From: Acidovorax sp.
GTDB taxonomy: Bacteria; Pseudomonadota; Gammaproteobacteria; Burkholderiales; Burkholderiaceae_C
DNA length: 64,000 nucleotides
Reading direction: 5' to 3'
Assembly (NCBI RefSeq): GCF_021287135.1
Contig: NZ_JAJTBB010000011.1
Span: 16,143 to 80,142, forward strand
Every line of letters starts with the position of its first letter. Within the stretch, counting starts at the first letter, position 1. This document shows, in pieces, positions 33,801 through 42,572 of this stretch. Made by a program: the position numbers and the translations under genes. Below the pieces are notes generated by a model. The model worked only from the letters and a program-made list of their open reading frames with translations. It was not told the origin of the DNA and ran no database searches.

Positions 33801-33853
33801 ATATGGTTTTGATAGCTGCTGGCGCTTACCTATCAAGCGCTGGAGGCCAAAAC
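33801..33853 (+). repeat. ATAGCTG repeat, copy 7
   Basis: ATATGGTTTTGATAGCTGCT, then GGCGCTTACCTATCAAGCGC and TGGAGGCC. A well-preserved copy with hairpin GGCGCTT/AAGCGC. The rest of the 33769-34014 gap holds CTTCGACAGGCTCAGCCCGA, a second short repeat seen again at 36565-36590. Confidence 0.85.
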
Positions 33854-34014
33854 GGCTTAAATCTTGCTCACCCCAGGCAGACCGTTTGCTGCCCTTTTGC
33901 TGCCAGTTTGTTGACGGACCGTTGGCCGCCTTGCCCAGGCTTCGACAGGCTCAGCCCGAACGGTGGGGGGGCGGGACTTGGGCATGCAACGGGTCGACCG
34001 CAGGGGCTGGGAGT

Positions 34015-34404
34015 TCATTCGCTGATGTCCGCCCCGCGGCTGGCCAGCTCGGCGCGCAGCACGGATCGGTGGCAGCGGGCCTCGTCCTCGCAGTAGCAGC
34101 CCACGGACAGGGCGCTGTGGTGCGACAGCGCGGCCAGCAGGTCCAGCGTGCGGCTGGCTTCGGGCTGGGCCAGTTCCTTGCGGAACTGTTTGACGAAGGC
34201 CTCCCAGTCCTTGTCCGTCTGGGCCTGCTGGCCCTGGGCCATCAGCTCGGGCGTGGGCGAGAGCAGGGGGTACCACACGTCGTAGTAGTCGCGGCTGGCG
34301 AACTCGGCCTTGGGCACGCCGCGGGGCGGGCGGCGCACGGTGCCAATGCGGGTGCCTTCCCCGGCGGTGCGCGGGGTGCCGAGGCGGACGATGCGAAGGG
34401 GCAT
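34015..34404 (-). CDS. DUF488 family protein
   Basis: 129 residues. The C-terminal signature SVGCYCEDEARCHRSVLRAE is diagnostic of DUF488, with three conserved Cys/His that could form a metal or catalytic site; FASRDYYDVWYPLLSPT is the family's middle motif. No activity is known. Lies downstream of the TfoX-like gene on the same strand with 54 bases between, so they may be co-transcribed. Confidence 0.87.
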   Translation of the reverse strand: MPLRIVRLGTPRTAGEGTRIGTVRRPPRGVPKAEFASRDYYDVWYPLLSPTPELMAQGQQAQTDKDWEAFVKQFRKELAQPEASRTLDLLAALSHHSALSVGCYCEDEARCHRSVLRAELASRGADISE

Positions 34405-34458
34405 GGTGGGGGGGGCTCCGGTGGGCGTGGAATGTTGTTGTGGCGCAGAGGGCGGGGG

Positions 34459-34956
34459 TCAGTCGTCGGCTTCGAAGATGCTGTGTTTCTTGCGGGCGGC
34501 GGGCTTTTTCTTTGGCTTTGCAGCCGACGCCGGTGGGGGTGCGGCTTTTTTTGCGGCGGCCTTCGCTGCCGGGGTTTTGGCGTCGGCAGTGGTTGTCTTT
34601 TTCTTCTTGGGTGGCGCCGCCTTGGCCAGCGGGTTGTAGGCCAGGGCTTCGTCCAGCCAGTAGTTCCACTGGTCGCGCGTGGCGTAGCCGTTGGGCTCCA
34701 CCCAGAAGTAGCCCTTCATGCCGCCGCCGGGCGACAGCTCGCGCGTGTTCTGCATCTCTTGCAATGCGCCATGGCGCTCCGGCGGCAGGCGCACCAGCAG
34801 GTCTTCGCCCTTGATGCCGATGCACAGCTTGCCGTCCACGAAGAAGCAGTAGCAGCCGAACAGGGTGCGCTCGTCCACGTCGCTGCGGTGGGCGAGGGCG
34901 CTGCGCACGGCGTCGATGAGGTGCAGGGTTTCGTCGCTGAGGGGGCGGGCGGGCAT
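34459..34956 (-). CDS. TfoX/Sxy N-terminal domain protein with histone-H1-like tail
   Basis: 165 residues. The first ~105 match TfoX N-terminal domains (DERTLFGCYCFFVDGKLCIG, DLLVRLPPERHGALQ, GYFWVEPNGYATRDQWNYWL). The remaining 55 are Lys/Ala/Pro-rich (KKKKTTTADAKTPAAKAAAK, KKKPAARKKHSIFEADD), resembling histone H1-like tails that bind DNA. Related TfoX proteins affect competence or act as small DNA-associated factors, but the tail suggests nucleoid binding here. Start 34956 follows a sequence rich in repeats. Confidence 0.83.
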   Translation of the reverse strand: MPARPLSDETLHLIDAVRSALAHRSDVDERTLFGCYCFFVDGKLCIGIKGEDLLVRLPPERHGALQEMQNTRELSPGGGMKGYFWVEPNGYATRDQWNYWLDEALAYNPLAKAAPPKKKKTTTADAKTPAAKAAAKKAAPPPASAAKPKKKPAARKKHSIFEADD

Positions 34957-35011
34957 GGGCGTGGTTCCAAGGGGCGTGATGACGCAGGTAGCTGTGCGTT
35001 TCAGGAAGCCG

Positions 35012-35122
35012 CTACTCCCTCTCCCCTTGTGGGAGAGGGTTGGGGAGAGGGGGGGGAAACGGGCGTGGTGCGGGTGCAGGCCCCCTCTCCCCAACCCCTC
35101 TCCCGCGAGGGGAGAGGGGCTA
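35012..35122. repeat. Inverted CCCTCTCC-type intergenic repeat
   Basis: Two palindromic units, CTCCCTCTCCCCTTGTGGGA / GAGGGTTGGGGAGAGG and CCCCTCTCCCCAACCCCTCT / CCCGCGAGGGGAGAGGGG, facing each other over about 30 bases. Long hairpins between the TfoX gene and the acyl-CoA dehydrogenase. Of a type seen in many proteobacterial genomes. Confidence 0.8.
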
Positions 35123-35182
35123 ACCCCAGCGCCGTTGCAGGTGCGTGGGGTGGGGTGGTTGATTGAGAGGAGGGATTCATGG

Positions 35183-35232
35183 TGGAAATGGCCGCTAGCG
35201 CCCGTTGGATAAGCGCTGGCAGCTATGAAAAC
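35183..35232 (-). repeat. ATAGCTG repeat, copy 8
   Basis: Reverse orientation: GGCCGCTAGCGCCCGTTGGA, then TAAGCGCTGGCAGCTATGAA and AACAG. It lies just after the acyl-CoA dehydrogenase stop codon. Confidence 0.75.
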
Positions 35233-35244
35233 AGGAGTAACTGT

Positions 35245-36405
35245 TCACCGGATCACCTCCGTCGCATCCCCATCCAGCATGCGGCGCGCAATGATCACCC
35301 GCATGATTTCGTTGGTGCCTTCCAGAATCTGGTGGACGCGCGCGTCGCGCAGCAGGCGCTCCAGCGGGTATTCGCGGATGTAGCCGTAGCCGCCGTGCAG
35401 CTGCAGGGCCTCGTTCACCACGGTAAAGCCCGCGTCGGTGGCGAAGCGCTTGGCCATGGCGCAGTAGGTGCTGGCGTCGGGGGCGCCAGCGTCCAGTTTG
35501 CTGGCGGCCAGGCGCACCATCTGGCGGGCGGCCACGAGGTCGGTGGCCATGTCGGCCAGCTTGAACTGCAGGGCCTGGAAGCTGGCAATGCTTTTGCCGA
35601 ACTGCTTGCGGTCCTGCATGTACTGCTGGGCCTGGGTCAGCGCCCCCTGGGCGGCGCCGACCGAGCAGGTGGCGATGTTGATGCGCCCGCCGTCCAGCCC
35701 CTTCATGGCGATCTTGAAGCCTTCGCCCTCCTGGCCCAGCAGGTGGTTGGCGGGGACGCGCACGTTGTCAAAGCTGATGGTGCGTGTGGGCTGGCTGTTC
35801 CAGCCCATCTTGTGCTCCTTCTTGCCGTAGCTGATGCCGGGCGCATCGGCCGGCACGGCAAAGGCGCTGATGCCGCCCGCGCCCGCATCGCCGGTGCGGG
35901 CCATGAGCACCAGCACGTCGGTGCTGCCCGCGCCGCTGATGAAAGCCTTGCTGCCGTTGATGACGTATTCATCCCCCACCAGCTCGGCCCGGGTCTTGAG
36001 CGAGGCGGCGTCCGAGCCCGCGCCGGGTTCGGTCAGGCAGTAGGACGCGAGCTTTTGCCCGGTGGTGAGTTGCGGGCCCCAGAGGCCGCGCACCTCGGGG
36101 GTGGCCCAGGTGCCCAGCATCCACGTGGCCATGTTGTGGATGGTGATGAAGGCGGTGGTGCTGGGGTCCACGGCCGCCATTTCTTCAAACACCAGCGTGG
36201 CGTCCAGCCGGGGCAGGGCCAGGCCGCCGGCGGCCTCGGGTGCATACAGGCCGCAAAAGCCCAGTTCGCCGGCCTTGGCGATGGCTTCTTTGGGGAAGAT
36301 GCCTTCTTCGTCCCAATGGGCCGCGTGGGGGGCGAGTTCTGCCAGCGCAAAGTCGCGGGCCGTCTGGGCAAAGGCGCGCTGTTCTTCGGTCAGTTCAAAG
36401 TCCAT
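35245..36405 (-). CDS. Acyl-CoA dehydrogenase, probably isobutyryl-CoA dehydrogenase
   Basis: 386 residues of the flavin acyl-CoA dehydrogenase family. FAD- and substrate-binding motifs: CLTEPGAGSDAASLKTRA, FISGAGSTDVLVLMART and GYIREYPLERLLRDARV; catalytic Glu lies in QILEGTNEIMRVI. Strong similarity in layout to ACAD8/valine-pathway enzymes and its location between mmsB and mmsA make isobutyryl-CoA the likely substrate. The enoyl-CoA hydratase and hydroxyisobutyryl-CoA hydrolase of the pathway are not in this window. Confidence 0.9.
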   Translation of the reverse strand: MDFELTEEQRAFAQTARDFALAELAPHAAHWDEEGIFPKEAIAKAGELGFCGLYAPEAAGGLALPRLDATLVFEEMAAVDPSTTAFITIHNMATWMLGTWATPEVRGLWGPQLTTGQKLASYCLTEPGAGSDAASLKTRAELVGDEYVINGSKAFISGAGSTDVLVLMARTGDAGAGGISAFAVPADAPGISYGKKEHKMGWNSQPTRTISFDNVRVPANHLLGQEGEGFKIAMKGLDGGRINIATCSVGAAQGALTQAQQYMQDRKQFGKSIASFQALQFKLADMATDLVAARQMVRLAASKLDAGAPDASTYCAMAKRFATDAGFTVVNEALQLHGGYGYIREYPLERLLRDARVHQILEGTNEIMRVIIARRMLDGDATEVIR

Positions 36406-36463
36406 GGTGTGTCTCGATGTCGCTTGTTGTTGTGCTTATGCAATGGAGCGAGCTGCGTAGCAT

Positions 36464-36556
36464 CGTAGGTCGGGTTGGCGCAGCGTAACCCGACGCCAAC
36501 GCTGTGTGCCTGCCGAACGTCGGGTTACGCCCTTGCGGGCTAACCCGACCTACGGG
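36464..36556. repeat. Long inverted GTAGGTCGGGTT repeat
   Basis: Left arm CGTAGGTCGGGTTGGCGCAG ... TAACCCGACG; right arm CGTCGGGTTACG ... GGCTAACCCGACCTACGG. Each arm is itself a hairpin and both fold together. Typical intergenic palindromic repeat, possibly a transcription stop between the LprI and acyl-CoA dehydrogenase genes. Confidence 0.85.
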
Positions 36557-36636
36557 GTGCGCAAGGCTTCGACAGGATCAGCCTGAACGGATATTTGGGG
36601 ATCAAAGAGGCGGAGTTCATCGGGTCCTATTCCTGT

Positions 36637-37053
36637 TCATGGCTTGGCCGATGGGTGGTCCAGCGTCAGCCAGCGCATCAGGCCTTTGCGGCGCGCCTGG
36701 GTCTCGGCCGCCAGGCACTCGTGGTACAGGCGCGGCCATTCGGGCTCCGACTCGCTGCTGCGCTGCGCCTGCTTGCAGCGTGCGGTGCGATCGCGTTGCC
36801 AGGCTGCCTGCTCCTGGCGCAGCTGCGGCCGTTCGTGCGCCGCCAGGGCGCGCATCACGTCGCCGTAGAGGATGGCGATCTCGGTATCGGCGGCCTGAAA
36901 GGCTTGGACGGCGCAGGCATTGGTTTCCTCCACCGTGCCCGCCGCATTGCAGGCGGCCCCGGCTTGGGCGTGGGCATCGGCACCCATCAGCATCACGCAC
37001 GCAGTACCGAAGACCATGGCCCATCTCCGCATCGTTGTCTGAAAAGTTTGCAT
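36637..37053 (-). CDS. LprI/DUF1311-family secreted protein
   Basis: 138 residues: signal peptide (RWAMVFGTACVMLMGADAHA) and a DUF1311 domain with ACNAAGTVEETNACAVQAFQ, RQEQAAWQRDRTARCKQA and a second Cys pair ending in YHECLAAETQAR. DUF1311 proteins include the lysozyme inhibitor LprI of mycobacteria; whether this one inhibits lysozyme is not known. Single gene between repeats. Confidence 0.85.
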   Translation of the reverse strand: MQTFQTTMRRWAMVFGTACVMLMGADAHAQAGAACNAAGTVEETNACAVQAFQAADTEIAILYGDVMRALAAHERPQLRQEQAAWQRDRTARCKQAQRSSESEPEWPRLYHECLAAETQARRKGLMRWLTLDHPSAKP

Positions 37054-37135
37054 GCACCGCTTTTACCATCGGCCACGGTGGTCACGACCGGCGCGGCCGA
37101 AGGCCAGTGCCACCGTGCAAGGGCCGCCATCAAGG

Positions 37136-37217
37136 GGTTCCGGCACGGGTGGCGTCCCCCTTCCGCATCGCGCAGCGATGCAAGAGAAGGGGGACGGCGC
37201 GCAGCGCCTCAGGGGAA
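37136..37217 (-). repeat. 95-bp intergenic repeat, copy C (diverged)
   Basis: GGTTCCGGCACGGGTGGCGT, CCCCCTTCCGCATCGCGCAG, GAAGGGGGACGGCGCGCAGC then GCCTCAGGGGAATG. It shares the CCCCCT.../AGGGGG hairpin and the CTCAGGGG end with copies A and B, and again ends at the stop codon of a minus-strand gene (mmsA). Confidence 0.65.
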
Positions 37218-37219
37218 TG

Positions 37220-38743
37220 TCACTTCAAGCTGATCGTGGTGTTCACGCCCTGGCTCACGGTGCTGTCGTCAAACCAGCGCGCCGTCACGGTCTTGGTCTG
37301 CGTGTAGAACATCACCACCTGCTTGCCGTAAGGGCCCAGGTCGCCCAGTTTGGAGGCGCGCGAGCCAGTGAACGAGAAGATCGGCACGGGCACGGGGATC
37401 GGCACATTGATACCCACCTGGCCCACGTCGATCTCTTCCTGGAACTTGCGCGCTGCGGCGCCGCTTTGCGTGAAGATGGCCGTGCCGTTGCCGTTGGGGT
37501 TGGCGTTGATGAACGCGATGGCCTCGTCCAGCGTGTCGGCAGCTGCCAGGCACAGCACCGGGCCGAAGATTTCCTGGTCGTAGATGGCCATGCCGGGCTT
37601 CACGCCGCTGAAGATGGTGGGGCCCACGAAGTTGCCTTTTTCATAGCCGGGTACGCTGGGGTTGCGGCCGTCCAGCTCCAGCGTGGCGCCGTCGGCAATG
37701 CCGCGCTCGATCAGGCTGCTCACGCGGTCGCGTGCGGCGCACGAGATCAGCGGGCCCACGTCGGTGCCTTTTTCGGTGCCGCCGCTGACCATGAGCGTTT
37801 TGGCCTTGGCCACCAGCTCGGGAATCCATTTCTGCGATTCGCCCACCAGCACCACCACCGACAGGGCCATGCAGCGCTGGCCCGCGGCGCCAAACGCGGC
37901 GCCGGCCAGGGCGTTCAGGGTCTGCTCCTTGTTGGCGTCGGGGGCCACGATGGCGTGGTTCTTTGCGCCCATCATGCACTGCACACGCTTGCCGTTCAGG
38001 CTGGCGCGGTTGTACACATGGGTGCCCACCTTGGTGGAGCCCACAAAGCTGATGGCCTTGATGTCGGGGTGGTCGCAAATGGCGTTCACCGCGTCTTCGC
38101 CGCCGTGCACCACGTTCAGCACGCCGGGCGGAATGCCGGCCTGCAGGGCCAGTTCGCACAGGCGCATGGTCACCATGGGGTCTTGCTCGCTGGGCTTGAG
38201 CACGAAGGTGTTGCCCGTGGCGATGGCCATGGGGAACATCCACAGCGGGATCATGGCCGGGAAGTTGAAGGGCGTGATGCCCGCGCACACGCCCAGGGGC
38301 TGCAGCACGGTGTAGGTGTCCACGCCGCCCGCCACGTTGTTGGCCAGCTCGCCCAGCTGCAGGTTGCCGATGCCGGCCGCGTGCTCCACCACCTCCAGGC
38401 CGCGGAACACGTCGCCTTCGGCGTCGGGCAGGGTCTTGCCCTGCTCGGCCGTCAGCAGCGCCGCCAGCTCGCCCATGTGCTCGCGGATCAGCTGCTGCAG
38501 CTTCAGGAAGATGCGCGCGCGGGTGCCGATGGGCGTCTTCTTCCAGGTCTTGAACGCCTCTTTGGCACTGGCCACGGCGGCGTTGATTTCTTCAGGCGTG
38601 GCAAAGGGCACGCGGGCCAGCACCTCCTGCGTGGCCGGGTTCACCACGTTGCGCCACTGGGTGGACTGGGAATCGACAAACTGGCCGCCGATCAGCAGCT
38701 TGACGGTGGGGGCCAGGGCGGCCACGGGGGCGGGTGCATTCAT
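37220..38743 (-). CDS. mmsA: CoA-acylating methylmalonate-semialdehyde dehydrogenase
   Basis: 507 residues, the normal length. Converts methylmalonate semialdehyde to propionyl-CoA with NAD and CoA in valine and thymine breakdown. ALDH features: NAD motif [16 protein letters not shown], catalytic Cys near residue 290 in [13 protein letters not shown], and the MMSDH signatures [20 protein letters not shown] and [27 protein letters not shown] precedes the ATG. The promoter region carries a GTGCAT-TT-ATGCAC palindrome. A LysR gene that could regulate it now lies 4.9 kb away beyond the collagen-like operon. Confidence 0.96.
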   Translation of the reverse strand: MNAPAPVAALAPTVKLLIGGQFVDSQSTQWRNVVNPATQEVLARVPFATPEEINAAVASAKEAFKTWKKTPIGTRARIFLKLQQLIREHMGELAALLTAEQGKTLPDAEGDVFRGLEVVEHAAGIGNLQLGELANNVAGGVDTYTVLQPLGVCAGITPFNFPAMIPLWMFPMAIATGNTFVLKPSEQDPMVTMRLCELALQAGIPPGVLNVVHGGEDAVNAICDHPDIKAISFVGSTKVGTHVYNRASLNGKRVQCMMGAKNHAIVAPDANKEQTLNALAGAAFGAAGQRCMALSVVVLVGESQKWIPELVAKAKTLMVSGGTEKGTDVGPLISCAARDRVSSLIERGIADGATLELDGRNPSVPGYEKGNFVGPTIFSGVKPGMAIYDQEIFGPVLCLAAADTLDEAIAFINANPNGNGTAIFTQSGAAARKFQEEIDVGQVGINVPIPVPVPIFSFTGSRASKLGDLGPYGKQVVMFYTQTKTVTARWFDDSTVSQGVNTTISLK

Positions 38744-38844
38744 GCGGAGTGTCTCCTCGAAGGGGCAAAAGCCTGGGGTCAGGCGGTCCGCGCATGGTAT
38801 GCGTGCAAATATGTAATTTCAACTGCACAAACTGCAATGCGGTT

Positions 38845-38858
38845 GTGCATTTATGCAC
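38845..38858. promoter_or_regulatory. Palindromic operator candidate upstream of mmsA
   Basis: Perfect palindrome GTGCAT-TT-ATGCAC, about 100 bases before the mmsA start, in a relatively AT-rich stretch with two further TGCA half-sites (ACTGCACAAACTGCAATGC). Likely target of a regulator; which one is unknown. Confidence 0.5.
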
Positions 38859-38904
38859 GCTTCTTCGCCCGGCTGCGTTGTGTGGGCTTGGCCGATCGCA
38901 AGCG

Positions 38905-38940
38905 CAAAAAAAGGGGCGAGCCCCCTGGGCCAGCCCCTTT
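38905..38940 (-). terminator. Terminator of the collagen-like operon
   Basis: On the minus strand, AAAGGGGCTGGCCCAGGGGG leads into CTCGCCCCTTTTTTTG: stem GGGGC/GCCCC with internal symmetry and a seven-base T tract, 34 bases after the tail-collar stop codon. Confidence 0.85.
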
Positions 38941-38974
38941 GCGTATACCTGCGGCCGCGTGGCGTGTGCGGCCT

Positions 38975-39499
38975 TCAGTTTCTTGACGGAAAGATCCCCT
39001 GCAAGGCAATGATGCAGTTCATGCCCAGATAGGGCTGCATGATCGAAAACGGCTGGCTGCCGCCCGCAATCCCGGCAGTAGCGCTCAATTGCACGTTGCC
39101 CGATGGCGCAAACTGCGCGCTGCGCTGGTTGGATGCCGCGGGAACGGAGCCATTGGCGGGCGCATCCAGGGTCCCGATGGCGGAGGAGGCCGGAACCGAC
39201 ACCACATGGTTGTGCGCGGGCATCTCCGTGATGATGAGGGTGTGCGTGGGGCTGCCCGATATCTCGCCAAGGTCCACATAGGGCAACCCTGGCCCCTGGC
39301 CCGTACCGACCGGAACCCGGCCCCGCAAATCGGGCAGCGCGAAGGTGGTCTGCCCATTGCCGCCGTAGGTCGTGCCCAGCAGGGAGAACAAGGCGGTGTT
39401 CTGGGCAATGGACATGATTTGCCCCATGCAAAACGCCCACCCGCGTGGGGCGAAGTTGCCCGCAAACATCCGGATTTCAGCAATAAACGGTTCACTCAT
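38975..39499 (-). CDS. Tail-collar domain protein (MdpB-like)
   Basis: 174 residues. The N-terminal phage tail collar motif is clear: FIAEIRMFAGNFAPRGWAFC, MGQIMSIAQNTALFSLLGTT and YGGNGQTTFALPDLRGRVPV. It continues GEISGSPTHTLIITEMPAHN and ends QPFSIMQPYLGMNCIIALQG. This small form is common outside prophages (microcystin-dependent-protein type), and no other phage genes are present here. Last gene of the operon: 15 bases separate it from the binding protein and a terminator follows. GAGGA precedes the ATG. Possibly a fibre tip or adhesin; inference. Confidence 0.9.
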   Translation of the reverse strand: MSEPFIAEIRMFAGNFAPRGWAFCMGQIMSIAQNTALFSLLGTTYGGNGQTTFALPDLRGRVPVGTGQGPGLPYVDLGEISGSPTHTLIITEMPAHNHVVSVPASSAIGTLDAPANGSVPAASNQRSAQFAPSGNVQLSATAGIAGGSQPFSIMQPYLGMNCIIALQGIFPSRN

Positions 39500-39514
39500 A
39501 GCGATTCCTCATCA

Positions 39515-40714
39515 TCAAGTCAGAAAGTAGCCGGTGGTCCAGCCCCCGCGGGCGCGGGAGGCGGAGGACAACATGGGTGGATGCTGGCGTTCGGTCCGTG
39601 CATCTTCCGCTGCGGCCGTGGCGTGCCACAGCGGGCCGGTGCTGTCCCGGCCGGCGTCCTGCCAGCGGCGTTCGCCGCGGGGGCCGGCCAGCGGGGTGGC
39701 ACGCAAGGCGGCCCACACGTCCTGCGCGCGGGCCCCGGGGTGCGCGGCGGCGAGTGCGGCTCCCAGGCTCGCGCCCGCTTCAGCCCCCAGCAGCGCGGCG
39801 GGCGTCCATGCCAGACCGGCGCGGGTGAAATGCTCGGCCCAGGGCTGGGGTGCGCTATTCGCTGCAGGCCAACTGCTCACCGTCCATGCCGACAGGCCGG
39901 CGTCCGGCGCGGTCAGCCACGGCAGACCCGCCAGCGCGCTGCGCGCAGGCCGTTGGGTGCGCCACCATTGGCCGAAACGCTGGGCCTGGCTGCCCGAAAA
40001 CAAGGCAACCACAACATCCGGCTGCTGCGACACGGTGGCTTCGCGCAGGCCGCTGAATTCATGGGGCTGCTCGGGGGTGCCCGCGATATGGCGCCCCACG
40101 ATCTGGCCGCCGAGCGTGCGCCAACGGTGCTGGAAGGCCTGGACAAAGTCATAGCCCGACTCGTGCCAGCCCAGGGCCAGGAATGCCCGCGGTCCGCATT
40201 GGCGATAGACCTGGTCGGCCAGCGCGCACGCCATGGGGCACAGTTCCAGGCTGTGGCGCACCTGCCAGGGATGCGGGTGTGCAGCCTGTGCGGCAGGCGC
40301 ACCCAGATCCGCTCCGCTGTCGCTGATCCACAAGGGGATCCCCCGCGGCCCGGCCAGTGCCGCCACGCTGTCGGCCAGCAATGGGGGCATCCAGCCCACC
40401 ACGGCATCGAAATTTCCCGTGCGCAGCAGGGCATGGATGGCACGGGCGGGCTTGGACGGGAGAGGCCCCGCGCTCAGCCAGTCCATCGACACCTGCCTCG
40501 CGCCGGCTTGGGCCAGGCCCAGCTCAACGCCACGGCGGTAGTCGTCCGCCAGCTGCGGCAGCTTTTCGGAGGCCGGCGCGACCCCCAGGAGGCGCCAGCG
40601 TGTGGGCGCTCGCCCGGCCGGCGCGGCAAGGGCACGGGCACCCGCCGGCAGTCCGGCCGCCATGGCCGCGCCGCTGCCGGCAAGAAAGTGGCGCCGGGGC
40701 AGGGCAGCGGTCAT
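39515..40714 (-). CDS. Tat-exported periplasmic binding protein (ABC/Leu-Ile-Val type)
   Basis: 399 residues. Tat-type signal peptide: ALPRRHFLAGSGAAMAAGLP, then an AxA-like site. The remainder resembles a type-I periplasmic binding protein (branched-chain amino-acid ABC family): RRGVELGLAQAGARQVSMDW, LWISDSGADLG, QVYRQCGPRAFLALGWHESG, YDFVQAFQHRWRTLGGQIVG. No ABC permease or ATPase is near, so it may act as a receptor or envelope sensor. The ATG overlaps the sulfotransferase stop as ATGA, showing translational coupling. Confidence 0.78.
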   Translation of the reverse strand: MTAALPRRHFLAGSGAAMAAGLPAGARALAAPAGRAPTRWRLLGVAPASEKLPQLADDYRRGVELGLAQAGARQVSMDWLSAGPLPSKPARAIHALLRTGNFDAVVGWMPPLLADSVAALAGPRGIPLWISDSGADLGAPAAQAAHPHPWQVRHSLELCPMACALADQVYRQCGPRAFLALGWHESGYDFVQAFQHRWRTLGGQIVGRHIAGTPEQPHEFSGLREATVSQQPDVVVALFSGSQAQRFGQWWRTQRPARSALAGLPWLTAPDAGLSAWTVSSWPAANSAPQPWAEHFTRAGLAWTPAALLGAEAGASLGAALAAAHPGARAQDVWAALRATPLAGPRGERRWQDAGRDSTGPLWHATAAAEDARTERQHPPMLSSASRARGGWTTGYFLT

Positions 40715-41748
40715 GGCAGGGCCTCCTCGGCTTCGGGGCGGGCGGCTGCGCCGTGGGTACGCCGCAGCTCCTGGAGTGCTTGGTAGTGGGGCGTGATCCA
40801 TTGCGCGGTCACGGAGTGAAGAAGATCGCTGGCCATGCTGTGCTTGGGTAGGGTGTCCGGAACGTACGGCTGGTGGGGGTGTTTGCTGTGCCGCGTGAGG
40901 CGCTCGCGCATCCGTGCGTGGTCCTGCGGTGGAACGTGCCAGCGCATGTGGGGCAGCACCTGATCGATGATCGCGCTGGGCAGATCGGCATGGTCGAGCA
41001 GCAGCGAGCGCGCGGGCACGAATTCGCGCACCATGGCCGCGTAGATGGCGCCCAGCACGCGGGCGCAGTACTGCTCGGTGGGCATGCGCAGCTGTTCCTC
41101 GGCAGAGACGCCTTCGAGGAAGTCGCCCAGACTGCCGGGCACCAGGAAGAATCCGCGCTCGCGCATTTGCGAGACCATCACCGACAGCGGTTCCCGTGCC
41201 AGGAACAGCCAGGGCGCTTCAGGCCAGGCCTCGGCCACGACGGCGGCCTGCCGGGTGTTCCAGGCGTCCATCTTGAGGCTGCACGACTGCAGCGGCGCAC
41301 TGGCGCTGTCGCTGCGCTGCGCCCAGGCGCTGTTCCAGGCGCGCAGGGCCTGCACCGTTGCGGCCCGGTCGAGCAATCCCTGGGGCAGCGCCACGCGCAG
41401 CAGGTAGTCCACCGGTGCGGGTTCGGACAGCTGCAGGTGATGCCGGCTTTCTGCCAGGGTCTGCGTGATGAGCGTGGAGCCGCAGCGCGACACGTGGAAG
41501 GTGACGAGCGACGGCGCCAGGCCCGGAGACTGCGCGTGCCAGGCCAGCAGGTCTTCCAGCGGCGTCTGCCGACGGAAAGCCTGATGGAACGGATGCCGCA
41601 TCTGGCGCTGGATGCTGTCCTGGAAAAACGGAGCCAGCAGGGGCTCATCCCCCAGGCGCATCCAATCCACCTGCACGCGGTCTGCGTGCGTGTACAACCG
41701 GACGGGGCGCCAGCCGCTGAAATTTACAGAACCCATTGTTCCATCCAT
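40711..41748 (-). CDS. Sulfotransferase-family protein
   Basis: 345 residues. The PAPS 5'-phosphosulfate loop is recognisable in LVTFHVSRCGSTLITQTLAE, and the 3'-phosphate-binding region in WLFLAREPLSVMVSQMRER. These match bacterial sulfotransferases that move sulfate from PAPS to a hydroxyl or amine. Likely cytosolic. It overlaps the end of the hydroxylase gene (25 bases from ATG 41748, less from the alternative ATG 41736) and the start of the binding-protein gene. In this operon a hydroxylated or other residue of an exported partner could be the acceptor; that is inference. Confidence 0.82.
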   Translation of the reverse strand: MDGTMGSVNFSGWRPVRLYTHADRVQVDWMRLGDEPLLAPFFQDSIQRQMRHPFHQAFRRQTPLEDLLAWHAQSPGLAPSLVTFHVSRCGSTLITQTLAESRHHLQLSEPAPVDYLLRVALPQGLLDRAATVQALRAWNSAWAQRSDSASAPLQSCSLKMDAWNTRQAAVVAEAWPEAPWLFLAREPLSVMVSQMRERGFFLVPGSLGDFLEGVSAEEQLRMPTEQYCARVLGAIYAAMVREFVPARSLLLDHADLPSAIIDQVLPHMRWHVPPQDHARMRERLTRHSKHPHQPYVPDTLPKHSMASDLLHSVTAQWITPHYQALQELRRTHGAAARPEAEEALP

Positions 41749-42572
41749 GCGCGGCGCCCGGCCTTCATGGCCGATTCCACGTCCGATGAGTCAAAGTGGA
41801 ACCCCGCTGCGGTGCCCAGCCGCACCGACGCGTCGATGAACTCGGCGGGGTCTGCAATGGCGCTCAGCCGCGCCGCGCAATCGGCGTCGGTGCCGACGAA
41901 GTCCCGAAAACGGAGGAAGTCGTCCCAGGGATCGCTGGCGCCGGGCAGCGGGTCGCCCCGATCGCCTTGCGCGAACGCTTCAGCCAGCCGTGCATCCACC
42001 GCCGCATCCGCCACCAGGTGAATGCGTGCCAGGCTGCCACGGTTGCGCACCCGGTGCGGGCGGGACACGTCGATGTACCAGCATTCGCCCTCGCGCAGGG
42101 GCACACGCTCTCCATCCACATGGAAGAAGACGCGCTCCCCGGTCTGCAGCGGCACGTGCAGCCGGGCTTCGCCGCGTGCGGCGTTCAGGCCGGCGTCAAC
42201 GTGCTCCTTGATCTCGCAGCCCGGCAGCAGGCGCATGAGTCGCACGGACTTCCACGGCAATGCCATGGCGTGCAGCATGGCGCGCAGCGTGGGTGCCTGG
42301 TCCAGGGCCGGTGCGTCCACATAGGCCGACGGCGGCGCTTCCAGCGGCACCACATCCATGGCGGCGGCCGGCGCGTAACGCAGGGCCAAGGCCTGCCACC
42401 CCCCATCGTGGCGGCCTTCGTTGAAGTGGGTGCGCCACAGCGCTTCGGGCAGGGCGTTCACCTCGGCCAAGGCGGCGGCGGTGTCGAACCGCCACGGCAA
42501 GCGGGTGGTCGGAACGTTGCGCAGGCTGCCTGGCTGCGGCCATTGCTCGGCAAAGAGCCCGGATTCGGTCAT
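41724..42572 (-). CDS. Aspartyl/asparaginyl beta-hydroxylase-type oxygenase with Nif11-like tail
   Basis: 282 residues. The middle is an Asp/Asn beta-hydroxylase domain (2OG/Fe): [20 protein letters not shown] with His124, then [19 protein letters not shown] and [15 protein letters not shown] with His173. Residues ~214-268 ([20 protein letters not shown], then [20 protein letters not shown]) follow the Nif11 pattern F..F...D....L.....P.EF......GF.F. Nif11 domains are known leader regions in RiPP precursors, so fusion to a hydroxylase is unusual. The start overlaps the collagen-like stop as ATGA. Confidence 0.8.
   Translation of the reverse strand: MTESGLFAEQWPQPGSLRNVPTTRLPWRFDTAAALAEVNALPEALWRTHFNEGRHDGGWQALALRYAPAAAMDVVPLEAPPSAYVDAPALDQAPTLRAMLHAMALPWKSVRLMRLLPGCEIKEHVDAGLNAARGEARLHVPLQTGERVFFHVDGERVPLREGECWYIDVSRPHRVRNRGSLARIHLVADAAVDARLAEAFAQGDRGDPLPGASDPWDDFLRFRDFVGTDADCAARLSAIADPAEFIDASVRLGTAAGFHFDSSDVESAMKAGRRAWMEQWVL

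Noticed and set aside
35012-35122. CRISPR-like repeats
   Set aside because: Only two inverted units without spacers of regular length; ordinary intergenic palindromes.
38975-39499. Prophage remnant suggested by the tail-collar gene
   Set aside because: No other phage gene is present and the collar gene is part of a non-phage operon.
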